From Streptomyces omiyaensis (GTDB lineage: Bacteria > Actinomycetota > Actinomycetes > Streptomycetales > Streptomycetaceae), in the NCBI RefSeq assembly GCF_014650895.1, contig NZ_BMVV01000031.1:1-64000 (forward strand): DNA of 64,000 nt, written 5' to 3'. The first letter of the stretch is position 1; every line of letters begins with the position of its first letter. Both the position numbers and the translations under genes were made by a program. Below the pieces are notes generated by a model, which had not been told where the DNA came from, did no database searches, and saw only the letters and a list, made by a program, of their open reading frames with translations. Below are positions 42,492-51,263 of this stretch, in pieces.

Positions 42492-43178
42492 ATGACCGAG
42501 ATGCCGGCAGCCGGGAAACCGACGCGGGTCTTCCTGGTGGACGATCACGAGGTCGTCCGCCGGGGACTGCGCGACCTGATCGACGACGAGCCCGACCTGC
42601 GGGTCGTCGGGGAAGCCTCCACGGCCGACCAGGCCCTGGCCCGGGGGCCCGCGCTGCGCCCGGACGTGGCGGTCCTCGACGTACGGCTGCCCGACGGCGA
42701 CGGGATCGCCGTGTGCCGGGAGCTGCGGTCGCGGATGCCGGAGCTGGCGTGCCTGATGCTGACCTCGTTCGACGACGAGGACGCCCTGCTCGACGCGATC
42801 ATGGCCGGGGCTTCGGGGTACGTCCTCAAGCAGATCAAGGGGTCCGATCTCGTGTCGGCCGTACGGACCGTGGCGACGGGGCAGTCGATGCTCGACCCGG
42901 CCACCACGGCCCGGCTGATGCGTTCGCTGCGGGATCCGGAGGCGGCGCAGCCGCCGGAGGACGAGCGGCTCGCCGCGCTGTCCGAACGTGAGCGGTCCGT
43001 GCTGGAGCTGATCGGCGAAGGACTCACCAACCGGCAGATCGCCAAGCGGCTCTATCTGTCGGAGAAGACGGTGAAGAACCACATCTCCCGGCTGCTCGGC
43101 AAGCTGGGGGTGGAGCGACGGGTCCAGGCGGCGGTGATCGCCGCGCAGGCCCATGAGCACGGGACGGGGAACGGTTAG
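42492..43178 (+). CDS. NarL/FixJ-type response regulator, DevR/OsdR-like
   Basis: Protein of 228 residues: receiver domain (about 10-130) with phosphoacceptor Asp63 in VAVLDVRLPDGDG and a MAGASGYVLKQIKG stretch that closely resembles DevR/DosR, and a LuxR-type HTH (about 165-220; LTNRQIAKRLYLSEKTVKNH). DosR-type regulators control the hypoxia/dormancy regulon. The gene content of the following 20 kb matches such a regulon. ATG at 42492 is chosen over 42453 because the upstream extension lacks coding character. The stop overlaps the convergent kinase gene by four bases. Confidence 0.88.
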   Translation: MTEMPAAGKPTRVFLVDDHEVVRRGLRDLIDDEPDLRVVGEASTADQALARGPALRPDVAVLDVRLPDGDGIAVCRELRSRMPELACLMLTSFDDEDALLDAIMAGASGYVLKQIKGSDLVSAVRTVATGQSMLDPATTARLMRSLRDPEAAQPPEDERLAALSERERSVLELIGEGLTNRQIAKRLYLSEKTVKNHISRLLGKLGVERRVQAAVIAAQAHEHGTGNG

Positions 43179-44920
43179 CTTTCCTGTCCGTCGTCCGGGG
43201 GGAGGGGGATGCGCCAGGTGAGGTGGGTTCCCCCGTCGGGTTCCGGCGGGGAGTGGACGGCGAGGGAGCCCCCGAGGCGCTCGGCTCGCTCCGCGAGGTT
43301 GCGCAGTCCCCTGTCGGTCCGGTCCGACGGCAGGCCGACGCCGTCGTCGCTTACCGTCACCTCCAGGGTCCCGTCGTCCGCGAGCACGGCGACCTCAGTC
43401 CTGTGGGCACAAGCGTGGCGGGCGACGTTGGTGAGGGCTTCGCCGATCACGGCGACCACGTCGTCGGCGATGTCGGCGGGCACGTCGGTGTCCAGCAAGC
43501 CCTCCATGCGGAGCGCGGGAGCGAAGCCGAGGGTGGCCGCGCCCGCATCGACCGCGGTGACGACGCGGCTCCTGAGCTTGGGTGCGGTGCCGGGGGTGTC
43601 GTGTTCCCGGAGGCCGAAGATGGTCGATCGGATGATCTTGATGGTGGCGTCGAGGTCGTCGATCGCCCTGGCCAGTCTGTCCACCGCCTCCGGATGCTCG
43701 ATGAAGCGCCGGGCGCTCTGCAAGGTCATGCCGGTGGCGAAGAGGCGCTGGATCGCCAGGTCGTGCAGGTCGCGGGCGATGCGGTCGCGGTCCTCCAGCA
43801 GGGTGACCTGTTCGGCATCGCGGCGGCGGTCGGCCAGTTCCAGTGCCAGGGCCGCCTGACCCGCGAAGCCGGGGAGGGCGGCGGTGTCGGCGCTCAGGAA
43901 GGGCGTGCGCCCACTGTGCCGGGCGAGGATCAGGACACCGCTGAGGCGCTCCTTGGTGCCCACGGTGACCGCCACCGCCGGCCCGAAGCCCTTCCACCGT
44001 TCGGGCTGGACGGTCACCCGCGCGTCGCTGGAGACGTCGGTCACGGTGATCAGTCCGTCGGTCTCGGCGAGGGCGGCGGCCGCCAGGGTGCCCTCGCTGC
44101 TGGGCAGGACGACCCCACGGTGGGTGTCGGCCCCCGCACCTCGGGCCAGCGAGCCGCGGAGTTCGCCACCCGGGCCGACCAGGTAGAAGACGCCCATGTC
44201 CGCCTCGGCGATGTCCACGGCCTGTTCCAGCATCCCGTCCAGGACCTCCGTCTCCCCCGTACCGGAGAGCAGGGCGCTGGTGAAGTCGGAGCTCGCGGCG
44301 AGCCAGCGCTGCCTGCGCCTGCCCTCCTCGTACAGCCGGGCGTTCTCGATGGCGATGCCCGCGGCCACGGCGAGCGTGGTGACGACGGCCTCGTCCTCGG
44401 CGTCGAAGTCGGCTCCGCCGCGCTTCTCGGTGAGGTAGAGGTTGCCGAAGACCTCGTCGCGGACCCGAATGGGGACACCGAGGAACGAGTGCATGGGCGG
44501 ATGGTGGGCCGGGAAGCCGTACGAGGCCGGGTGCTCGGACAGTTCGGTGAGACGCAGCGGCTCGGGGTTGCGGATGAGTTCACCGAGGATGCCATGGCCG
44601 GAAGGCAGCGCACCGATCTGTGAGCGCAGGTCGTCGCCGATGCCGATGGGGAGGAACTCCGACAGCCGCCGGTCCTCGCCGATGACGCCCAGGGCACCGT
44701 ACTCGGCGTCGACCAGGGAGACGGCGGCCTCGACGATGCCGCGCAGCACCTGCGGCAGGTCCAGCTCCCGCCCCACCGAGATGACGGCCTCCAGGAGCCC
44801 CGTGAGGCGGTCCCTGGTACCCCGCACCTCGTCGATGCGGGCCTGGAGCTCGTCCAGCAGCTCGTCGAGCCGGAGCCTCGGCAGCCTGGCGTCCCCCGGT
44901 CCGGCACCTACCCGGCCCAT
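43175..44920 (-). CDS. GAF-domain sensor histidine kinase, DevS/OsdK-like
   Basis: Protein of 581 residues: GAF-A (about 50-195), GAF-B (about 225-365) and a HisKA_3/HATPase core with the phosphorylated His386 in RIARDLHDLAIQRLF. In GAF-A the segment HHPPMHSFLGVPIRVRDEVF aligns with the part of DevS/DosT that carries the heme ligand His149; His140 is the equivalent. It is therefore predicted to sense O2, NO or CO or redox state by heme and to phosphorylate the convergent DevR-like regulator. GGAGG precedes the ATG. Lack of membrane segments fits a cytosolic sensor. Confidence 0.88.
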   Translation of the reverse strand: MGRVGAGPGDARLPRLRLDELLDELQARIDEVRGTRDRLTGLLEAVISVGRELDLPQVLRGIVEAAVSLVDAEYGALGVIGEDRRLSEFLPIGIGDDLRSQIGALPSGHGILGELIRNPEPLRLTELSEHPASYGFPAHHPPMHSFLGVPIRVRDEVFGNLYLTEKRGGADFDAEDEAVVTTLAVAAGIAIENARLYEEGRRRQRWLAASSDFTSALLSGTGETEVLDGMLEQAVDIAEADMGVFYLVGPGGELRGSLARGAGADTHRGVVLPSSEGTLAAAALAETDGLITVTDVSSDARVTVQPERWKGFGPAVAVTVGTKERLSGVLILARHSGRTPFLSADTAALPGFAGQAALALELADRRRDAEQVTLLEDRDRIARDLHDLAIQRLFATGMTLQSARRFIEHPEAVDRLARAIDDLDATIKIIRSTIFGLREHDTPGTAPKLRSRVVTAVDAGAATLGFAPALRMEGLLDTDVPADIADDVVAVIGEALTNVARHACAHRTEVAVLADDGTLEVTVSDDGVGLPSDRTDRGLRNLAERAERLGGSLAVHSPPEPDGGTHLTWRIPLPPDDGQES

Positions 44921-44969
44921 CGGAACCTCCGGTCACGTCCGGTGCGCACGGCGTCCGCCGTGCCCGGTT

Positions 44970-47591
44970 TCACCGTAGTCCGATTCCCTCGTCCGTTCCT
45001 GCCGGACCCGATGGCCGGAAGGCGGTACGAACGGCACGTGCCGCGAGGAATCCGGCCGGCGCACACGCCGCCGCCAGGGCGAGTCCCGCGCCTCCGAGGG
45101 GGTCCGTGTCGAGGGCGGTACGGAGGAAGGGCACGTACAGCGCCGCCAGGGCCAGGAGGGCGGAGGCGAGGACCGAGACCGGGAGGAACAGGTTCTTCCG
45201 GGTGAACAGCCGGGCTCGCAGTCCGAGGACGACTCCGAGCTGGGCCGCGAGCAGGGCGAGGAAGAGGACGCTCTGCCAGTCGAGACCGAGTGCCTGCGCG
45301 GCCAGGCCCGCGCCGAGGGACGCCGCCGTGACGACGGCGGCGAGGACCAGCAGTCGCTGCCAGGCGCCGCCGCCGAGAATGTGCTGGTCAGGAGGGCGTG
45401 GCGGGCGTCGCATCGTCCCGGGCACTGCCGGTTCGGCGCCCATGGCGACCCCGGTGAGACCGTGGGTGAGGAGGTTGATCCAGAGGATCTGCCCCGCTCG
45501 CAGCGGCAGGGGCAGTCCGAGGAGGGGGCCGGCCAGCATCACGAGGATCTCCGCCGCCCCGCCCGCCATCCCGTAGACGAGGAAGCGACGGATGTTGTCG
45601 TAGACGCGCCGCCCCTCCTCGATCGCCGACACGACCGTCGCGAGTTCGTCGTCCGTGAGGACGAGGTCGGCGGCCTGGCGTGCGACCTCGGTGCCGCGGG
45701 CGCCCATGGCCACGCCGATGTCGGCCCGGTGCAGGGCGGGACCGTCGTTGACGCCGTCGCCGGTCATGGCCGTGACCGCGCCCCTCGCCCGCCAGGCCGC
45801 GACGATGTCGAGCTTCTGCTGGGGGTCGGTGCGGGCGAAGACGCGTACGGACGTGAGGTCGGGGATCCGGCCGGCGGCGACGTCCGCTCCGGTGACGACT
45901 CGGGCCGTGTGGCCGTCGGTCTCGCCGGTGAGGCCGACGCTGTCCGCCACGGCACGGGCCGTGGCCGGGTGGTCGCCCGTGATGAGGACGGGGGTGATGC
46001 CGGCCGCGCGGCAGGAGGCGAGCGTCCGGTGCGCGTGGGGCTTCGGCGGGTCGCTCAACGCCACGAGGCCGAGGAGCTTCAGCCCCGACTCGGCCGCGGC
46101 GACCGGTTCCGGCACGTCGCCGCGCACGCCTGACGCCACGGCGAGCACCCGGTAGCCCTCTCCCGCGAGGTCCGCGGCCGCCTTCCCGGCTCTCGCGAGG
46201 GTGTCCGCGTCCGCGCCGCTCAGTACCGTCGGGGCGAGGACCGCTTCGGGCGCTCCCTTCAGACAGACGAGGATCTGTCCCGGGGCTGCCCGGTGCAGGG
46301 TGGTCATGCGCTTGCGGAGGCTGTCGAAGGGGGCTTCGGCGATCCGTGGGAGGTCTGCCCTCAGCTCCGGCTCCGGGGGACATCCCGCCTTGGCCGCCGC
46401 CGAGAGGAGGGCGGCTTCCATGGGGTCGCCCACGGCGGTCCAGCGGCTTGGGGGATCCGTGGCGTCGGGCGGGCGCAGCGTGGCGTCGTTGCAGAGGACG
46501 GTCGTCCTCAGCAGCTCCCGTACCGGCGCGAGCTCGTCCGGGGCGGCGGGTCTCCCGGCGATCAGGACCTCCCCCTCCGGTTCGTAGCCGACGCCCGTGA
46601 GCCCGACGCGCACTTCGGGCGTCCAGACCCGCTGGACGACCATGCGCCCCTCCGTGAGGGTGCCGGTCTTGTCGGTGGCGAGGACGGACACCGAGCCCAG
46701 GGTCTCCACCGCCGGCAGTCGTCGCACCAGGGCATGGCGGGCGACCATGCGGCGGGCCCCGAGGGCGAGAGCGAGTGTGACGACGGCGGGCAGGGATTCG
46801 GGTACGGCGGCCACGGCCAGGCTGATGGCGGTCACCGCCATGGTGCCGGGCGGCAGACCGCGTACGAGGCCGAGGGCGAAGACCAGCACGCACAGGGCCA
46901 GCGTCACCGCGGCGAGGATCCGGCCGAGGGCGGCGAGGCGGTGTTGCAGGGGGGTCGCCTCGCGCCGGTCGTCGAGCAGAGCGGCGATGCGGCCGAGGGC
47001 GCTCCTCGGGCCCGTCGCGGTGACGGCGGCCACGCCCCGGCCGCGTGCGACGACGGTTCCCGCGCTCAGGAGGTCGTCGGCGTCCTTGTCCACCGGCACG
47101 GATTCCCCGGTGAGCATGGACTCGTCCAGGAGCAGGGCGGACGCCTCGCCGAGCAGGGCGTCCGCGGCGACGATGTCGCCCTCGCCGAGGACCAGGACGT
47201 CGCCGACGACGACCTCCGCGGCCGCGACGTCGCGGACCGTTCCGTCCCGCCGCACGCGCGCGTGCGGGGCGCTGAGGGCCGACAGAGCGGCGACGGCGTT
47301 GTCCGCGCGGACCTCCTGGACGACGCCGACGGTGGTGTTCACGAGGACGACCAGGCCGATGACGATCGCGTCGGGGTGGTCCCCGATCGCCAGGGTCAGC
47401 GCGACGGCACCGAGCAGGACCATGATCAGCGGATCTCGGAGCTGGGCGAGGACCCGGCTGTACAGCCGTACGGGCCGGCGGGCGGCCACCTCGTTGGGCC
47501 CGTCGGCGGCGAGCCGTCGGGCCGCCTCCGCCGGGGTGAGTCCTGTCGCCGGGGAGGTCCGGACCGCTTCGGCTTCGGCCGGCGTCGTCAT
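44970..47591 (-). CDS. P-type cation-transporting ATPase (CtpF-like)
   Basis: Protein of 873 residues of the P2-type ATPase class. Motifs: LDESMLTGESVPVDK in the actuator domain, AAVPESLPAVVTLALALGAR in M4, phosphorylation site SVLATDKTGTLTEG, and TGDGVNDGPALHRADIGVAM in the P domain. About ten membrane segments are present. It probably moves Ca2+ or a related cation. It lies next to two USP genes, as CtpF (Rv1997) lies beside USP Rv1996 in the DosR regulon. Its ATG follows 9 bases after the USP stop. Confidence 0.87.
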   Translation of the reverse strand: MTTPAEAEAVRTSPATGLTPAEAARRLAADGPNEVAARRPVRLYSRVLAQLRDPLIMVLLGAVALTLAIGDHPDAIVIGLVVLVNTTVGVVQEVRADNAVAALSALSAPHARVRRDGTVRDVAAAEVVVGDVLVLGEGDIVAADALLGEASALLLDESMLTGESVPVDKDADDLLSAGTVVARGRGVAAVTATGPRSALGRIAALLDDRREATPLQHRLAALGRILAAVTLALCVLVFALGLVRGLPPGTMAVTAISLAVAAVPESLPAVVTLALALGARRMVARHALVRRLPAVETLGSVSVLATDKTGTLTEGRMVVQRVWTPEVRVGLTGVGYEPEGEVLIAGRPAAPDELAPVRELLRTTVLCNDATLRPPDATDPPSRWTAVGDPMEAALLSAAAKAGCPPEPELRADLPRIAEAPFDSLRKRMTTLHRAAPGQILVCLKGAPEAVLAPTVLSGADADTLARAGKAAADLAGEGYRVLAVASGVRGDVPEPVAAAESGLKLLGLVALSDPPKPHAHRTLASCRAAGITPVLITGDHPATARAVADSVGLTGETDGHTARVVTGADVAAGRIPDLTSVRVFARTDPQQKLDIVAAWRARGAVTAMTGDGVNDGPALHRADIGVAMGARGTEVARQAADLVLTDDELATVVSAIEEGRRVYDNIRRFLVYGMAGGAAEILVMLAGPLLGLPLPLRAGQILWINLLTHGLTGVAMGAEPAVPGTMRRPPRPPDQHILGGGAWQRLLVLAAVVTAASLGAGLAAQALGLDWQSVLFLALLAAQLGVVLGLRARLFTRKNLFLPVSVLASALLALAALYVPFLRTALDTDPLGGAGLALAAACAPAGFLAARAVRTAFRPSGPAGTDEGIGLR

Positions 47592-47600
47592 GGCGCGCGC

Positions 47601-48461
47601 TCACCCTGTGGGGACGGTGATCACGGGGCAGTGGGCCCGGTGCAGCAGTCCGTGGACGACGGAGCCGACGCGCATGCCGGTGTAGCCGCCCCGGCCCCGG
47701 CGGCCCACGACGACGGCCAGGGCGTGCTCGGCGGCGTCGGCGAGCAGTTCGACGGGCGAGCCGATGAGCACCTCGTGGGTGAGGCGGACGTCGGGGTACT
47801 TCTCCGCCCATCCGGCGGTGGTCTCCGAGAGCAGCAGGCGCTCGGCGTGGAAGAGGGTGTCCCCCGTACGGAGGGTGAAGACGGGCGGCTGCCAGACCGC
47901 GACGGCCCGCACGGAGCAGCGCCGGAGGTCGGCTTCCTCGAAGGCGAAGGCGAGCGCCGCCCGGGAGGATTCGCTGCCGTCGACGCCGACGACGAGGTGG
48001 GGCGGGTCCTGGGTGATGTGCTCGGCGTCGCCGACCACGACCACCGGGCAGCGGGCCTGGGCGGTGACCGGGACGACGAGGGATCCGGCGCTGAGGAACT
48101 CCTCGGTGCGGCTCAGGTGCCGGGAGCCGAGGACGGCCATGGCGGCCCGCTGTGCCCTTCCCGCGATCACAGCCGCCGGGAAACCGTCGACGAGCGCGGA
48201 GCCGACGTGCACCTCCGGTTGTCTGGCCCTGACCCAGTCGGTCGCGGCGCGCAGGGCGTCCTTGCCGCGCCGGGTCCTGGCCTGGTGGCGGGGTGTGTCG
48301 TCGACGTGCTGGGTGTCGTGCGGGGGTGGTACGGCGACGACGAGGCGGAGGACGAGCCGGCGGCGGAGGGCCTCGTCGGCGGCCCAGGCCAGAGCGAGGT
48401 GTCCTTCGCGCACGGGGTCGACGCCGACGATGATCTCGCGGTGTTCCGGGATGGTGCTCAT
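47601..48461 (-). CDS. tandem universal stress protein
   Basis: Protein of 286 residues with two USP domains. The first begins EIIVGVDPVREGHLALAWAA and ends AVLGSRHLSR; the second begins LVVGVDGSESSRAALAFAFE and carries an ATP-binding signature VVGRRGRGGYTGMRVGSVVH (G-2x-G-9x-G-S form). Two-domain USPs are frequent in DosR regulons. Its start overlaps the stop of the upstream USP gene (ATGA). Confidence 0.86.
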   Translation of the reverse strand: MSTIPEHREIIVGVDPVREGHLALAWAADEALRRRLVLRLVVAVPPPHDTQHVDDTPRHQARTRRGKDALRAATDWVRARQPEVHVGSALVDGFPAAVIAGRAQRAAMAVLGSRHLSRTEEFLSAGSLVVPVTAQARCPVVVVGDAEHITQDPPHLVVGVDGSESSRAALAFAFEEADLRRCSVRAVAVWQPPVFTLRTGDTLFHAERLLLSETTAGWAEKYPDVRLTHEVLIGSPVELLADAAEHALAVVVGRRGRGGYTGMRVGSVVHGLLHRAHCPVITVPTG

Positions 48462-49360
48462 GAGGTGCTCCCGTGTCCGGGTCCGTGCCGGGGGACGAGT
48501 TCCACCGGGCAGTGGGCGTGTTGCAGCAGGGCGAGTGTGGTCCGGCCCAGGGTCGGCCCCAGGTAGTCGGGGGCGCGGCGGCCGCCGACGACCAGGAGGT
48601 CGGCGTCACGGCTCGCCTCGACGAGGGCTCCGGGCACGCTGGGGTTCTTCACGCCCTCGGTCTCGATCTTCAGATCGGGGAACTCCTCCCGCAGGAGTCC
48701 GGTCGTCCGGGACTGCACGCGCACGCGGTCGGCGGCCTGGTGGCAGGGGCCTGTACGCGGTGCCGTCCGCTCGCCCCGTGGCCAGGCCGTTCGCCATACG
48801 TGCAGAAGTCGGAGCGGCTGCCCTCGCAGCAGGGCCTCGCGTGCGGCCGCTCGCGCGCAGCCGAGGTCGTGGTCGTCCCGTATCCCCGCCAGGACGACAC
48901 CCGGGTGTGCTGTCTCGGCGTGGCCCCGGACCACGATCACCGGTCTGCTCGCGGTCGCCGCGGTCCGCAGGCCCACCGATCCGAGGAGCAGCGAGGCGAA
49001 GCCGCCACGGCCACGGTGGCCGACGACGATCGTGCCGCTCAGGGCGGCGGCGTGCCGCAGCGCCTCGGAGGGCGGGCGGGCGCTCAGTTCCTTGAGGACG
49101 GTCACCTCCGGGTGGTGCGCGGAGACCGTCTCGGCGGCGTGGTCGAGGACTTCGCGACCGGTCCTGCGACTCTCCTCGATCTCGGCCTGGAAGAGGTACC
49201 GGGCGAGGGCGTCCGTGTCCGTCGCGTGGACGAGGAAGAGGGCCGATCTCCGCAGGAACGCTTCTTCGGCGGCCCACAGGGCGGCGGACAGCGCCTCTTC
49301 GGATCCGTCGACACCGGCGACGACACTTCCGGGGTGCCGGAGTCGCGGGGCTGCGGCCAT
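48458..49360 (-). CDS. tandem universal stress protein, second copy
   Basis: Protein of 300 residues with two USP domains: SVVAGVDGSEEALSAALWAA and a well-formed nucleotide-binding IVVGHRGRGGFASLLLGSVG in the first, and a weaker second domain ending LLVVGGRRAPDYLGPTLGRT. ATG at 49360 has AAGGAGGAG upstream. It heads a three-gene minus-strand operon (USP-USP-P-type ATPase) and faces a shared promoter region with three GGGCC-type palindromes. Confidence 0.85.
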   Translation of the reverse strand: MAAAPRLRHPGSVVAGVDGSEEALSAALWAAEEAFLRRSALFLVHATDTDALARYLFQAEIEESRRTGREVLDHAAETVSAHHPEVTVLKELSARPPSEALRHAAALSGTIVVGHRGRGGFASLLLGSVGLRTAATASRPVIVVRGHAETAHPGVVLAGIRDDHDLGCARAAAREALLRGQPLRLLHVWRTAWPRGERTAPRTGPCHQAADRVRVQSRTTGLLREEFPDLKIETEGVKNPSVPGALVEASRDADLLVVGGRRAPDYLGPTLGRTTLALLQHAHCPVELVPRHGPGHGSTS

Positions 49361-49447
49361 GGCTCCTCCTTGCCGGATGCGTGAGGACTGCCCTTCGACT
49401 CTCGCACCGCGCACCGGAGGACCGGAGGGCCGCTGGGGGCAGAGGTG

Positions 49448-49461
49448 GGGCCAAAGGGCCC
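49448..49461. promoter_or_regulatory. GGGCC-N4-GGCCC palindrome, site a
   Basis: GGGCCAAAGGGCCC in the divergent promoter region between the USP operon (start 49360) and the CBS-BON gene (start 49603). It has the same N4 spacing as the 41726 site. Confidence 0.5.
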
Positions 49462-49487
49462 ACGCGACGGCGACGCGGAACCGGCAG

Positions 49488-49503
49488 GGGCCCGGTCGGG
49501 CCC
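49488..49503. promoter_or_regulatory. GC palindrome, site b
   Basis: GGGCCCGGTCGGGCCC is a perfect 7-base inverted repeat around GT. It is related to, but two bases wider than, the N4 sites on either side. Confidence 0.4.
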
Positions 49504-49509
49504 GTCGGT

Positions 49510-49523
49510 GGACCGTTCGGCCC
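49510..49523. promoter_or_regulatory. GGACC-N4-GGCCC palindrome, site c
   Basis: GGACCGTTCGGCCC shares the GTTC centre with the 41726 site and lies 80 bases upstream of the CBS-BON start. Three such sites within 76 bases suggest cooperative binding. Confidence 0.48.
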
Positions 49524-49602
49524 CTCGCCGACGCGTGGCGGCGCGGTGGACGGTGGTGGCGTGAAGACCCGTCTGCCGACTGTCCGAACGGGAGGGCCCG
49601 CG

Positions 49603-50226
49603 ATGAAGCACCTCAAGGTCGGCGGCCTGATGACCGACGACGTGGTCTCCGCCGTCCCCGGCATGTCGTTCCGGGACGTGGCGAAGCTCCTCGCCGAGCA
49701 CGACATCAGCGGGCTGCCCGTCGTGGACGCCGACGACCACGTCGTCGGCGTGGTCTCCGAGAGCGACCTCCTGGCCCGCCGGGCCCTGACCGCACGGGAC
49801 GTGATGAGCGCTCCGGCCGTCACCGTGCACGCCGAGGAGGCGGCCGCCGACGCGGCCCGTCTCATGGTGCGCCGCGGGGTCGAACGCCTGCCCGTGGTCG
49901 ACGAGGAGGAGCGGCTGGTGGGCATCGTCACCCGCCGCGACCTGCTCCGCGTCTTCCTCCGTCCGGACGCCGAGATCAGGCGGCGCGTCCGCGAGGAGGT
50001 CCTCGCGGACGCCCTGGACCTGCCGGCCGACGCGGTCGACGTGCACGTCCTGGACGGCGTGGTGACCCTCGACGGGCGGGTCCGGCTGCGGAGTCAGGCC
50101 GCGATGCTCCGGCGTCTGGCCGAACGCGTGGAAGGCGTGGTCGCCGTCGTGGACCGGCTGTCCGCACGTGACGACGGGCCCCGCGTCGAGGGCCCGCCCA
50201 CGCGGTCGGCCTACGACTTCTCGTGA
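49603..50226 (+). CDS. CBS-BON protein, second of three
   Basis: Protein of 207 residues with two CBS motifs (DISGLPVVDADDHVVGVVSE and GVERLPVVDEEERLVGIVTR) and a BON-like C-terminus (about 145-200; VDVHVLDGVVTLDGRVRLRS). It is more divergent than the 41796 and 57733 copies. ATG at 49603 has GGAGGG about 6 bases upstream. The nitroreductase gene follows after 28 bases. Confidence 0.82.
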   Translation: MKHLKVGGLMTDDVVSAVPGMSFRDVAKLLAEHDISGLPVVDADDHVVGVVSESDLLARRALTARDVMSAPAVTVHAEEAAADAARLMVRRGVERLPVVDEEERLVGIVTRRDLLRVFLRPDAEIRRRVREEVLADALDLPADAVDVHVLDGVVTLDGRVRLRSQAAMLRRLAERVEGVVAVVDRLSARDDGPRVEGPPTRSAYDFS

Positions 50227-50254
50227 TGACCGCCCCGTACAGACAGGACGTACC

Positions 50255-51247
50255 GTGTCCCCCACCGCCCTTCTCCCCCGTCCCCTCGTCACCTCGCTGG
50301 TGGAGGAAGCCGTCCTGGCGCCCTCGATGCACAACGCCCAGCCATGGCGGTTCGTGCACCGGGAGGCGTCCGGTGTTCTCGAACTCCACGGCGACCCGAC
50401 CCGCGGCATGCCCCGCCAGGACCCCGTCCACCGGGCCCTTCACCTCGGCTGTGGCGCCGCCCTGTTCGGTCTGCGGGTGGCCGCCGAGCACCGGAACCTG
50501 CGTCCCGCCGTCCGTCTGCTGCCCACGGCCGAGGATCCCTGGCACCTCGCCGACGTGCGGTTCGACGGCCCCGCGGAGGCCGCCGGCGATCTGGGGGTGC
50601 TCCATCCCGCCCTGGCGCGACGGCACACCAGCCGCTTCCCGTTCACCGAGGAGCCGATCCCCGCCGAACTGCTCGACGGCCTCTGCGCCGCCGCCCGGCT
50701 GGAGGGCTGCCGCCTGATCGTCCCCGGCGACTGGCACACCGACACCGTCATGGACCTCGTCCACGCCTCCGCTCTGTTCGAGGCAGCCGACGACGCCGTC
50801 CGCGCCGAGATCGCGGCCTGGACGCGGACAGGAGCGGACGACGAAGGGACCGGCGCCGACGGCGTCCCCGCCTACGCCTTCGGTCCCCGTCAGTACGACA
50901 CCACCGCGCCCGTCCGGGATTTCGGCGCCCCCGGCCGCATGCCCTCCCGCCCGTCGGCCCGCTTCGAGAAGACACCGCAGATCGCCCTGCTCGGAACCGC
51001 CGCGGACACGCCGGAGTCGTGGCTGATGGCCGGCCAGGCCCTGCACCGCGTCCTGCTTCAGGCCATGCTCGACGGGCTCGCCACCTCCCTCATGTCACAA
51101 CCCCTGGAATGGCCGGAACTCCGCTTCGACGCCCGGGACCCCCTTTCGAACGTCGGTTACGTCCACATGATCGTCCGTCTGGGCTACGGACCGGCCGGCC
51201 GGGCGACGCCCCGACGGGCCGTCCCGGACGTCCTCTCCTTCGCGTGA
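50255..51247 (+). CDS. Acg-family nitroreductase-like protein
   Basis: Protein of 330 residues with two nitroreductase-fold halves. The start VEEAVLAPSMHNAQPWRFVH is diagnostic of the Acg family (Rv2032, Rv3131), which are DosR-regulated and thought to sequester FMN rather than act as reductases. A second typical patch is ARRHTSRFPFTEEPIP. GTG at 50255 is preferred because AGGA lies 8 bases upstream; a longer start at 50168 would overlap the CBS-BON gene. It is cotranscribed with that gene. Confidence 0.82.
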   Translation: MSPTALLPRPLVTSLVEEAVLAPSMHNAQPWRFVHREASGVLELHGDPTRGMPRQDPVHRALHLGCGAALFGLRVAAEHRNLRPAVRLLPTAEDPWHLADVRFDGPAEAAGDLGVLHPALARRHTSRFPFTEEPIPAELLDGLCAAARLEGCRLIVPGDWHTDTVMDLVHASALFEAADDAVRAEIAAWTRTGADDEGTGADGVPAYAFGPRQYDTTAPVRDFGAPGRMPSRPSARFEKTPQIALLGTAADTPESWLMAGQALHRVLLQAMLDGLATSLMSQPLEWPELRFDARDPLSNVGYVHMIVRLGYGPAGRATPRRAVPDVLSFA

Positions 51248-51263
51248 CTCGACGCGGACCGGC

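Noticed and set aside
45388..48609. Minus-strand 1073-codon reading frame across the P-type ATPase and USP genes
   Set aside because: Arg/Pro-rich translation typical of an out-of-frame GC-rich shadow; the true products lie in another frame with clear motifs.
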